From positions 1 to 22,081 of the IMG/VR virus record IMGVR_UViG_3300035698_008409: a stretch of DNA of 22,081 nt. One strand, 5' to 3'. A program made the translations under genes and the position numbers. The stretch comes from a virus. Below, piece after piece: positions 1 to 8,800 of the stretch (position 1 is its first letter; every line of letters begins with the position of its first letter). The notes beneath the pieces were generated by a model. It saw nothing but the letters and a program-made list of their open reading frames with translations, was not told the DNA's origin and did no database searches.

Positions 1-1282
1 CAGCAGTGTATATAGTGGTTGGAGATGCACCATTTATTGCAACACCAGTTCCAGGTGTCACTACTGAAATTGTCGGGCTAGAGCCGTCCAAAGTATGGCG
101 ATGATTGTCATGGTTAGGATGGTTATTGTGAGTAGTCCCATGCCAAGTAAAACCACCAGTTTTATTTAATGTGTTATAATCTGTAACAGTAGAGTCATAA
201 CCAACTATAAATTTACCCCGCCAATCGCTGACAGACCCTGTCCCATCTAAAATCGCCCAACCCCTACTTGCCGTGGCACTATTAATCATGCGAGTTACAT
301 TAAGTGGAGCATCCGTTACATTAGTATCACAAATTGGAGATCGTAAATTGCCGTTGTCAGAGAAAAATGTAACATAAACGGAATCGCTACTTTCTACATT
401 TAAGGTTCCGAACTCACCAGCATAAAATAATACTGGGACTAAAATTCCTTTAATAGTACAATTAATAGTAGCTGATTTAGAACCTTGATTTCTACCGCTA
501 GTAGTTGCAGGGTACTTACAATATGGGCTTAGGGTACCAACAATCTCACCATTGTTAATTAATACAACATCGCCAGCCAAGAAATAAACAGTCTCATAGT
601 TTTTAGCTGTTGTAGTTCCAGAGGCTTCTCCGGTAGTTACGTTAGTGGCGTATATTACACTAATGTCCTCGGTAGCCGCCGATGTTTCCACAAAAGCAAA
701 TTCAGCGGACCCAGTAAATCCAGGTAATGCACATGCAACTAAGCTCTGCGACTGTTGGTTAAAGTATGCGTAACCTGCATTGCCTATAACCTGTGGGCCG
801 AATATGGCAGGGTCGTATGTTACAATAGTCCTATTAGTAGTTAGGCCGACGCGAACAAACAATTCAGACCCATTAATTTCTAAAATTTCAAACTTAACTA
901 ATCCATCAGCAAAATTATCCGCAATTATATAATTAGTATCTCCGTAGGTCTTAGAAATTGCTACTTGGTCGCCCAGCCTAGGCACACCCAAGTAGCTATT
1001 ATAAATTTCAGCTTCTAATAATTGGCCATCATTGGTTACTACAGTAGCTACCCCAGTAGACTCATTATACTCTGTTATAGTACCTGAGTAAGTCTCAGGT
1101 TCAACAACGGTTTCCCTATACAAATATACAATAATCTTAATCTCTAAAATTACAGGTTTATTAATTAATCCCGGTGAAGGGTTTAATGGATCATAACTAC
1201 GCTCATCAAAACCATCAACTGGATTTAGAGGCGTAGAAAAATCAGCATCGGACGGTGTTCTATTTCCCCAGTCTCTAGCCAT
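1..1282 (-). CDS. Tail collar/fibre-like protein, 3' end cut by window edge
   Basis: An open frame runs from an ATG at 1282 to the left edge: 427 codons with no stop, so the start is present and the C-terminus is missing. The ATG overlaps the stop of the upstream tail hub gene by 8 bases, the usual coupling in this operon. The visible N-terminal ~330 residues look beta-rich and I do not recognise them. Near residue 342 begins a stretch reading GWAILDGTGS, then DWRGKFIVGYD and LNKTGG, which resembles the phage tail collar pattern (PpGW..cDG ... PDlrGrf..G.d). It is followed at about residues 377-396 by a His-rich run with six histidines in 16 residues (HNNHPNHDNHRH). Similar HxH clusters bind metal in trimeric T4 fibres, so a metal-stabilised fibre tip is plausible. 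I infer a receptor-contacting tail-tip or fibre protein. The gene is certain, the collar assignment moderate. Confidence 0.8.
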   Translation of the reverse strand, partial: MARDWGNRTPSDADFSTPLNPVDGFDERSYDPLNPSPGLINKPVILEIKIIVYLYRETVVEPETYSGTITEYNESTGVATVVTNDGQLLEAEIYNSYLGVPRLGDQVAISKTYGDTNYIIADNFADGLVKFEILEINGSELFVRVGLTTNRTIVTYDPAIFGPQVIGNAGYAYFNQQSQSLVACALPGFTGSAEFAFVETSAATEDISVIYATNVTTGEASGTTTAKNYETVYFLAGDVVLINNGEIVGTLSPYCKYPATTSGRNQGSKSATINCTIKGILVPVLFYAGEFGTLNVESSDSVYVTFFSDNGNLRSPICDTNVTDAPLNVTRMINSATASRGWAILDGTGSVSDWRGKFIVGYDSTVTDYNTLNKTGGFTWHGTTHNNHPNHDNHRHTLDGSSPTISVVTPGTGVAINGASPTTIYTA

Positions 1283-4148
1283 CGACCAGTACCTCCTCTA
1301 AATCAATTTGAGTAGCATAGCCATTGGCAATTGCAGATAGACTAGGCCATACCACATCACTAGCAATATTATAATCCCAATAGTAGGGATACTCTGTTGT
1401 TTCACCGCTTCTAACAGGCAAATTAACAGTGTAATCTACGTTGTAATTGCCAGTGCCATAATTGGATTTTACAATTATACCAATGACAGCTGCGTCCATA
1501 AAATAATCGTTGGTTAGATCCAACGTAATTGAATCAGAAACGGTTAGGTTAAGCGTTTGTAACGGTGTTGTAAATGATGTTTGTTTCCATATGTTAGACA
1601 TTCTAGCAAGCCAAAATGTAGCTGCCTTTAATACTGAGGGTGCGTCATTGTAAATGTAGAAATCGTGGATTTGCTCAATAACACCATACTTACTAATGTT
1701 ATTACGTAGTGTAATTTCATAGTCTGAGTAATCAGGTAAGTAATTTGGTCGCCACTTAATGTCCATTCGAGTAATAAGATCATCATTACTTGTTTGCGTC
1801 ATTTGAATACTGTCAAAGTTAAAGTCTTCGACAGCAGTTGGCGACGAAGGTTTTCCACCTAAGTAATCAAAATAGGCGACGTCATTGTAATAGTACACTG
1901 AGCATCGTGCTTGCCAAGCAATCTCACTAATTACCTGAATTGCATTCTTATTTTCTAAGAGGGCGAAATTAGCTGGGAATGGTGCAGCTAATGTTTTAAC
2001 TTGGGCATACGATGTACTATCCACAGTGAACTCAGTGTAAGTCTCAACCAAGTATTTTAAGATGTCAGCTACGTTAGGCCCGACGCTGGATTCCAGACAA
2101 ACGTAGACTTCATTGCCCCATTTACCATTGTTTATAGTCTCTGGTGGTAAGTAAAATCTGAATGATGTAACTGTAAATGGGCCAATATCCTCGGCTTCAT
2201 TCTTGTGATAATAGGATGTTGGATACTGACTTAGTACCTTAGTTCCTTCATACTCACGATAACCGTAGATTCCCTTTATTGTAGAGGGCAGTAAGTTGGC
2301 TACAAAAGACACCGATTGATCCGCCGGTACTACAGTTGCTCCATTCTTAGCTTCCCAAAATAAGTTATCAGGGATCTCGTCTAATGGGAAATCGTTAAAC
2401 CAATGCGGCAATGGGATTTTACTAACTTCTACAATTTGGCGGATGTCTGCACCAATTAGCCAGTATGCTTTAGCCGGGTCAGGCGACGCAAAGTAAGTTG
2501 GCCCTGTGTCAAACGTGGATGCATGAATCCCATTTTTCAGTAGGTTATCTTCAGCTTGATTGGGCTTTACTGGCCCCAAGATATTAAGTATCGCTGGTGG
2601 CAATACTGTAGGTGGTGCATTATTGGCGTTAGCTTGTACAGCGTTGCCAATTACATTAACTTTGGCATTCTTAAATATTGGTGCTAAAAGAATATTGCCG
2701 GTAGAACCACCATCCTTTACCTTAACTAGCTCGAACTTACACTCTTTACCATTTTGCTCAACAACTTGAATTAAGTGATTCTCATTATAATTGTTACGAA
2801 CCCAACACCACATGCCCTTCAAATTATAACTGGCGTCCTCGACATAAAATGTGTTGAATCCCTTATCATCATACTTACGATCACAATTCTCGACTGGTGG
2901 CACCCAAGGGTCTAATGGTACATTACCATAGTAGCCTACCGGATACCCTGGAGTATTAAACGTGAATTGCCCATAGCCGTCGAACGTACCTAGAAATCTA
3001 ACACCGTCAATGAGTATGTTAGTTAAGCCGTCGAAATCACGCCAACCAGTAATATGGACTTTGTTTTTTAGGCCACGTTGCTGCCTACAATACTCGTTCT
3101 GTACCTCGATTAATTGTTGGTACAAATCAAACAAATTGTCCATTGCTTCAAAGATTAAATCAGTAGCAGTCTGCTGGTATTCAATAGAGGATATATAAGC
3201 CTGGATCTCGGCTATCAAGGCTTGGTGTGCTTGTAACACAGGGGCCCAAATAAGTTGTAGTCGTTGTATGTCTTGCAGGTTGCCTTGAATCCCCAACTGT
3301 GCTGCATTAACATTAAGTTGCCATTGGGCAGGATTAGCTACATTAGCCCCAGGGCCTTGTAACTTGGCCAATGCGTCTTTGTTAATTTTCAATTGGTCTT
3401 GGATTAATTTAAGTCTAGCATTAAATCCGTTCATTTTAACGATAGAAGCCGCGAAATCAGTGAACAATATTGTTGGACTACGGTGTGAAAGGCTTAATAA
3501 TGCAATTGTACTAATGTAATAATCACGTACATAAGTCCAAGTCTCAATTAAAGATACTAAATCGTTAATCCTATAAATTAGCATAGGATCAGGAACTGAC
3601 AGATAATCTGTAAGTGTTCCAACCGGAGTATCGCCAACTCTAGCAGCAGGAACAAATAAACAATTGCCAAATACTAATGGCCATGATTCGTCGAGGAACT
3701 TTTCTGGCACATCATAGTTAGTCGTTGATATTGCAAGGCCAGTTTCCCAATCCTCAATCTTGGTGAGGGCAGTTAACGATACAGTTCGCGAACCTTCACT
3801 CCATGTAATCGGTGTATTAATAACGCCACGGAATAGGAGAAACTTATCCCCGTCAGCCTCACCCGCAAATTGCTGATAGATATCGCAGCCAACGGCATTG
3901 ATATCTGTTGTATTAATAAGTTCTAATATTGTACCGTCTGTGTCGTCCAGTGTGAACTCTACAGACGAAGACGATCCTGTAAATGATGATATTGATTCAT
4001 CAATGTCACCAATTGTAAGGACTTTATCTAAAGTTGAATACTCTACATATGAAGTATCCCTAGTCCAAAATATACGGACTATCAAATACGGAGAAATCCC
4101 TGTCTCCGTAGCAATAGTTGCTTTAGCGTTGGTAGTTAAACCTCTCAT
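1275..4148 (-). CDS. Tail hub / tip (baseplate-like) protein, 957 aa
   Basis: A large gene starting with ATG at 4148, coupled by an ATGA overlap to the gene before it. Position after the tape measure and two small tip proteins, size, and an N-terminal beta-rich region (around residues 30-140, with VEFTLDD and LTALTKIEDW) fit a tail hub/tip protein of the kind occupying the gp27/Tal/J position in long-tailed phages. Residues about 238-365 differ sharply: they are Gln/Leu/Ile-rich, nearly free of predicted strand-like sequence, and look like a long helical coiled coil, then the chain returns to a mixed beta sequence (GWRDFDGLTN onward). A later segment (residues ~700-900) again resembles hub beta domains. 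No peptidase or lysozyme motif was recognised. Role inferred: closes the tube end and anchors the collar/fibre protein encoded next. The specific family is not recognised. Confidence 0.72.
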   Translation of the reverse strand: MRGLTTNAKATIATETGISPYLIVRIFWTRDTSYVEYSTLDKVLTIGDIDESISSFTGSSSSVEFTLDDTDGTILELINTTDINAVGCDIYQQFAGEADGDKFLLFRGVINTPITWSEGSRTVSLTALTKIEDWETGLAISTTNYDVPEKFLDESWPLVFGNCLFVPAARVGDTPVGTLTDYLSVPDPMLIYRINDLVSLIETWTYVRDYYISTIALLSLSHRSPTILFTDFAASIVKMNGFNARLKLIQDQLKINKDALAKLQGPGANVANPAQWQLNVNAAQLGIQGNLQDIQRLQLIWAPVLQAHQALIAEIQAYISSIEYQQTATDLIFEAMDNLFDLYQQLIEVQNEYCRQQRGLKNKVHITGWRDFDGLTNILIDGVRFLGTFDGYGQFTFNTPGYPVGYYGNVPLDPWVPPVENCDRKYDDKGFNTFYVEDASYNLKGMWCWVRNNYNENHLIQVVEQNGKECKFELVKVKDGGSTGNILLAPIFKNAKVNVIGNAVQANANNAPPTVLPPAILNILGPVKPNQAEDNLLKNGIHASTFDTGPTYFASPDPAKAYWLIGADIRQIVEVSKIPLPHWFNDFPLDEIPDNLFWEAKNGATVVPADQSVSFVANLLPSTIKGIYGYREYEGTKVLSQYPTSYYHKNEAEDIGPFTVTSFRFYLPPETINNGKWGNEVYVCLESSVGPNVADILKYLVETYTEFTVDSTSYAQVKTLAAPFPANFALLENKNAIQVISEIAWQARCSVYYYNDVAYFDYLGGKPSSPTAVEDFNFDSIQMTQTSNDDLITRMDIKWRPNYLPDYSDYEITLRNNISKYGVIEQIHDFYIYNDAPSVLKAATFWLARMSNIWKQTSFTTPLQTLNLTVSDSITLDLTNDYFMDAAVIGIIVKSNYGTGNYNVDYTVNLPVRSGETTEYPYYWDYNIASDVVWPSLSAIANGYATQIDLEEVLVDG

Positions 4149-4507
4149 AAAATCTCCAGTGTCATAGCAACAGAATCATTACTGCTACAGTACGCCCCTC
4201 GGAAATCGTAACTTAATTCGTTGGGACTATTTTGACAGAAACCGACTTGAATTAAATCGCCAACGTCTTCGTATAAAAACCAACGGTCTTGCATGTGATC
4301 TTGCATAAACCGGACAACTTCATTTGCTTTTTCTTGTGTGAGAATAAAGTCAAATGTAGATCGGTCGCCTAAGACAGAGGGAACATAGGAATATACATTC
4401 CCTTTATAAGTCCATCTAAATGCGATGTCTTTGTTAAGTCCCTCATGAGACTCGCCCCACTCGGGACTTGGTAGCACCAATGAGTCACCCTGGGCTCGAA
4501 TAATCAC
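4145..4507 (-). CDS. Small tail-tip protein, 120 aa, relative of the upstream gene
   Basis: The first codon is GTG at 4505-4507, overlapping the stop of the preceding gene (GTGA) and preceded by a GGGAG Shine-Dalgarno at a good distance. No ATG lies nearby that would keep the conserved N-terminus. Residues 7-20 (GDSLVLPSPEWGES) align with residues 7-21 of the neighbouring 119-residue protein (a Gly, then LPxPxxG-acidic). Both proteins end in a short Leu-rich beta strand. The middle has RWTYKG and a region rich in Phe/Tyr/Trp (DRWFLYEDVGD), typical of beta-rich distal-tail or tip components. Position between tape measure and hub supports a distal-tail/tip connector role. Function is inferred from order only. 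Confidence 0.75.
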   Translation of the reverse strand: MIIRAQGDSLVLPSPEWGESHEGLNKDIAFRWTYKGNVYSYVPSVLGDRSTFDFILTQEKANEVVRFMQDHMQDRWFLYEDVGDLIQVGFCQNSPNELSYDFRGAYCSSNDSVAMTLEIL

Positions 4508-4863
4508 AGGAGTTCTCCCTCAAATGTAAGTGATAATGTATACTGGCAGCCTCGGCCCTGTAGTTCGTAAGTTGGTCTGGACGTTACAATTCCAGACCAT
4601 GAAAGCCCAAGATGATCGTAATTTAGTATGCCAACGGTTCCCCAATTGTCGTTTAACAATAAAATTAATTCGTCTATTTTTGCCATTGCTAGATCGATAA
4701 ATTGAAAGCTGAAAGCTTCAAATTTAGGCCAGTCAGTTTCGCGAAAGCTATACTGCTTGCCTTGTGATTGATTTAACGCCCTTGATGCAGTCGGCGTTCT
4801 TGTATCGCCAAATACTGGATTTGGTAATTCAACAGAATCTGAGCCATAAGTTATTGTAATCAT
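4504..4863 (-). CDS. Small tail-tip protein, 119 aa, relative of the downstream gene
   Basis: ATG at 4863 overlaps the upstream stop by ATGA. The N-terminus has LPNPVFGDT at residues 13-21, matching the LPSPEWGES of the next protein; the chain then runs through an aromatic-rich middle (NDNWGTVGILNYDHLGLSW) and ends in a beta strand (YTLSLTFEGELL). That pattern, an N-terminal LPxPxFG turn plus a beta-rich body of ~120 residues, is seen in tail-tip components of long-tailed phages. The adjacent pair probably arose by duplication. Together they would form stacked rings or adaptors between tube/tape measure and the large hub. I cannot assign a named family. Confidence 0.75.
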   Translation of the reverse strand: MITITYGSDSVELPNPVFGDTRTPTASRALNQSQGKQYSFRETDWPKFEAFSFQFIDLAMAKIDELILLLNDNWGTVGILNYDHLGLSWSGIVTSRPTYELQGRGCQYTLSLTFEGELL

Positions 4864-5372
4864 AATGGTCTATCCACATTCTTAATAACCGAGCTACCAA
4901 TTATAATCTCGCCGTCTCTTAATAACACCGGATAAATATATTCGGTGAAATTTAAGTTGTCAGAGTAAGAGCGGTTATAAGTAGTTTCAGTACTAATTAC
5001 TTCTACCATAGTAAGCGAGTCAACTACTAAATTAGCTGAAATATTAATTACCGTAATTGTTTCAGTAAAATTAAGATTTTCTTTGTGTACTGAAAATAGG
5101 TAAATAGTAATTACTTCGGTAAGTGATAGGTTATCGGATAGTGATTTAATGTAAGGCTGTAATAATTGTTCTGTTAATACCAAATCCTCTGAGTTAATAC
5201 CATTATAACCACCGAGGACTTCGGTAATTTCCAATGTCTCAAACTGAGTTGAAGAAAAAGGGCCGATGATTTCAGAGATTACTAAATCTTCTGCGACCGT
5301 CAGCCCTCTTCCCTTATTGCTTGAGTCAGTAATGGTAAGATTCTCAGTGAGATTCTTAGTATATACTGTCAT
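4860..5372 (-). CDS. Tandem-repeat virion protein (DNLxLTE repeats), 170 aa
   Basis: ATG at 5372 shares one base with the upstream stop (TAATG) and no strong Shine-Dalgarno is visible, so translation is probably coupled. Nearly the whole protein (residues ~10-145) is eight degenerate repeats of 17-20 residues with core [ED]-x-L-x-[ILFM]-[TSV]-[ED]: ENLTITD, EDLVISE, ETLEITE, EDLVLTE, DNLSLTE, ENLNFTE, DSLTMVE and DNLNFTE, whose Leu residues fall at 12, 30, 47, 64, 82, 100, 120 and 140. The last 25 residues (LLRDGEIIIGSSVI) are outside the repeats. Acidic and Thr/Ser-rich with regular strands, it could form a repetitive beta structure such as a tail-tip decoration or fibre shaft. Short Ser/Asp/Leu/Thr repeats of this sort occur in other phage virion proteins, but I do not recognise a named family. 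Confidence 0.7.
   Translation of the reverse strand: MTVYTKNLTENLTITDSSNKGRGLTVAEDLVISEIIGPFSSTQFETLEITEVLGGYNGINSEDLVLTEQLLQPYIKSLSDNLSLTEVITIYLFSVHKENLNFTETITVINISANLVVDSLTMVEVISTETTYNRSYSDNLNFTEYIYPVLLRDGEIIIGSSVIKNVDRPL
4941..5345 (-). repeat. Eight 17-20 residue repeats encoded in the repeat protein
   Basis: Eight copies of a degenerate unit with the core [ED]xLx[hydrophobic][TS][ED], spaced 18, 17, 17, 18, 18, 20 and 20 residues between the conserved Leu positions. The DNA copies have diverged (no long exact repeat was seen), so this looks like an old expansion kept by selection on the protein. Confidence 0.75.
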
Positions 5373-5863
5373 TATACCGGTATTGTCAATTCATAGGAAA
5401 CCTTGATATCGTCGCCACTAACTACGGGCAACACAGAATCGAACGCAATCGAAGACCAAAGAACACCAGTTGTAGTAGTTGCTACTGAGCATAAAAATGC
5501 CCCATAGATTGTTGCTGTCGCTGTGCTTGGGAATGTAGCGGCACTAGTAGTACCCTTTACACCACCAGTAGAATCAGCGTCAACCCATGCTTGTCTGTTC
5601 CCTGTATAGGAACTGAACTCAGCCCAACCTGCATGTGATGCTAACGTGTCCGCTACAGCCAATGTCGGCGTTGGACTATTATTAATAAGACCAAAATACC
5701 AAGGAGTAACTTGGGTTACTGGAGTCGCTGCCCCAAAGACTGTATCAAGACAATGGTCCTTGCCTTCCTCTGTAATCGTATTCTTTTGAGTCCATGATGC
5801 AATAACTTTGCCATCCCTAATATGCTCAATTGTGTATCGACCTTCTAATGGTAACTTTTCCAT
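5372..5863 (-). CDS. Conserved phage virion protein of unknown role, 163 aa
   Basis: I place the start at ATG 5863 rather than the in-frame TTG three bases earlier, because GAGGAG lies 7 bases before the ATG and the ATG overlaps the tape-measure stop (TGATG). The protein has a pattern I associate with small phage virion proteins: an N-terminal strand (GRYTIEHIRDGKV), WYFGLI near residue 57, then ADTLASHAGWAEF, a SYTGNRQAW segment, and alternating Thr/Ser-rich strands ending GDDIKVSYELTI. This points to a beta-sandwich. Such proteins usually sit among structural genes and are annotated without function. Here it follows the tape measure, so I infer a tail-tip or surface decoration role. Confidence 0.75.
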   Translation of the reverse strand: MEKLPLEGRYTIEHIRDGKVIASWTQKNTITEEGKDHCLDTVFGAATPVTQVTPWYFGLINNSPTPTLAVADTLASHAGWAEFSSYTGNRQAWVDADSTGGVKGTTSAATFPSTATATIYGAFLCSVATTTTGVLWSSIAFDSVLPVVSGDDIKVSYELTIPV

Positions 5864-8800
5864 CAATTCACTCCTCTACGGTTAAGTCTCTTAATTTGAT
5901 TGGCAATAGCGGTTGCTGTAACCTGTGGGCTGCCACTACCGTCAACGTTAATTGTTACGTTACTGTTATTACTATAGCTTCGGCCTGAGCCAGAGCCAGT
6001 CATAGTTGTGTATCCTGCTCCTGTGGTTCTTCCAGCCGAAAATCCGGCAGGGGTATTAATGGCAGTCGGGGCCCCTCCAGATGGATTAGTTCTGAACCAC
6101 AGACCATTCGCAAGCCTATAAATACTACCGGAATCAATCTGCTGACGTATAGTTGCATTCGCACCAGCCTGCAAGGTATTATCAATTGACACTAATGACT
6201 TAGCAACCTCGTCCATCTTAATCTTTTCGGCCCTTAAAATAACGTTTGTGGCCCTGGATTCTTCCTCAATCCGGGTATTGGCTGTGGCTATATCAGCTTG
6301 AGCCCTATTAACCACCACATTTGCGTCGTCAATTACGCCTTGTTGTTGATCAATCGCACTTAAATCCCCTCTAAGATCTCTTTTTAACTCGTCCAGAGTC
6401 TTGCCGGTAGTCTTGTCTATAACCACGCTACCAATATCATAATCGGCCCCACTATCTTTAATTAACTTCTCTAACCTAGTTAATTCTGTAAGGAATCTAG
6501 ATGGATCCGAAGCTTTGACAGCATCCTGAAGATTGCTAACTATGTTAGCAATCTCATTGGCCCCAAGATTAATTTCTTTACTGCCATGACCCCTCAGAGA
6601 ATACTGGGCTAAATCATATGCACCGAATTCTGCTTTCAAGATAGCGTCGCGAATTTCGTTGTACCCAGTTCTCAAATCAGCTTTTATATTAATATTCGCC
6701 AGAAAGCCTAGGATTTCCTTTGAGGTAGTAGTAGCAGTAGTTGTAAGTTCGCCTTTTTTCGCTTGAGCATCCGCGGATTTCTTGGTATTTTCTTCAAAGA
6801 CTTGTTGGTTTTTATTTATATCGTCTTCTAATTTAGCGACCGCTGCTTTATTGTCTAACAAGCCCTTCGAAGCCAAGACTGCTTTCTGTTGTTTAGACAA
6901 TGCACCGTCAAGTGCCTGAATTGTTTGTAATTGTAGGAGCAAGGATTCTCGTTGCAAAGCGTTGGCCTCTTTTTGGGCATTTATTTGGTCTTGGATTAAT
7001 TGCTCTTTAAGCCCCAACACACCCAATTCTTTATTTAAGTCTCCTTGAAGCTTAGCCAAATTCTCAGGGTCTTTGTCTTTCTCACCACCTAATTCAAGCT
7101 TAGAAATTTCTTTTCTTAGTTCCTGTACTCGCGTTAAAGCCTTGGCTTGTGCCTCAGCATCAGCCTTTAATTTGGCCGCAGCAGCTTCCTGCTTGACAAT
7201 GGCTTTCTCTGCTAATGCAATCCTAGCCTTTTCAGCAGCGGCAATCTTCCCGTCAATAGCTTTTTGGTCTTCCCTTACTTTCTTTTGCCTGAGTGTTTGG
7301 TTGGTAGCTTCCCCAGCAACATGAACAAATTGACTTTCTAACTGTAATCTTGCTGCCTCGATAGCCATTATCTTTTGTAGGGTTAAGCTACCTTCCTTTT
7401 TAGCTTGAGCTTCGGCCTCGTCTAATTTAATCCTTTTAGCATTTAATTCTTCTGCTTCAGTAGCAGTAGACTTTGATAAATCACTCAACGCCGACTGTGT
7501 GGCCTTCTCTTTAACCAGATACTCTTCAGTTAAATCAATTGCTTCCCTAATTTTTTCTGGGTCTTCTAAATTTAATAGGGAATCCTGGCCTGCTTTGCCC
7601 TTAGCTCCCACTAATTCCGCAATTTGCTTACTAGTGTTCCGGGCTATTTCATTTAATAATTTGGCTTTCCCTAATTGCTCAGCAAAAAGAATACTTCTGA
7701 CTTTGAACGCCGCATTAGTCTCATTTACTCTGGCTACCAAACCAAGTTCTGCTTGTAGGTCATAAGCACCAAATCTATTATAATTACCGGTTACCTTTTG
7801 CCTAGCAGCGTCTAAACGTGCTAACAACTCATTTTGAGCATGTAATATATCAGTAGAAACAACACCAAATTGCTTCTTAGCCTCCTGCAATTTAACGCTA
7901 AAGCTACGTGCTAATTGGTAATTACCACCACGGATTGCAGCAAAATATTGCTGTTCTAAATCTTTCTGAATGGCAATTAAGTTAGTAGCTTGGTCTTCTA
8001 ATGCCTTAGTTTCAGGGTTGGCAATGTCTTGTTTCTCTTCGAATTTATCCACGGCTCCCTGCTCACGCTCGCCTTGGATTTCCTGTCTGAACTTGGATAA
8101 ATTAGTCACTAATGATTTAGCTGAAGCCTCTAACTTCTTAGCCTCTGACCCCATACTCTTAATGTTATCGCCAACAATTTTAATCAAAGTTTTCAGGGAG
8201 GTATCAATATCCTCTGTCGAGGACTCAAAAGCCTTTTCTAATGGATTGAGTAGTCTATCAATTTCTAAGTTAATATCGGATATATAAACCCTGAATCCAC
8301 GTATTGACTTCTCATAAGCCTCCTGTACTTTTTCAACCATCTCACCGATTCTAGCTTCGTTCTTCGCTGCTGTCTCGGCTATAATCTTAGTATATCTAGA
8401 CATGCTGGTTTTTGCAGCAGTTTCAAATTCGTCTTGAGATTGAGTTAGGAAGTCATAAAGTTCGTAAATTGCGTACGCAGCTAAAGCAAGGCCACCTACC
8501 CAAGCAGTCCATGTCGCTGCCTGGGCAACCTTAAGCTCCTTTTGACTCTTAGTCAACAATACTGTTTTATCGGTCAGTGATTCAATTCCACGTGCTGCTG
8601 CACCGGCGGCATAAAACAAGCTAACAAATACTCTGGCACCACGAGTTAAAGTATAGTAGGCTATAGTAACTTTAACTAGCTTACCAAGACCTGAGACTAG
8701 CGTGAAAATAGTTCTAGATAACCTATCGGCGGCTCCGTCACCAGTATTGAATAATGCAACCAAATTACCGATTACAGCAAGTAAGCCATACGACTTAGTT

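Noticed and set aside
6721-6755. Short GTAGTAGTAGCAGTAG tract as a microsatellite
   Set aside because: It encodes a Thr-rich stretch of the tape measure in frame and is too short and imperfect to call a separate repeat.
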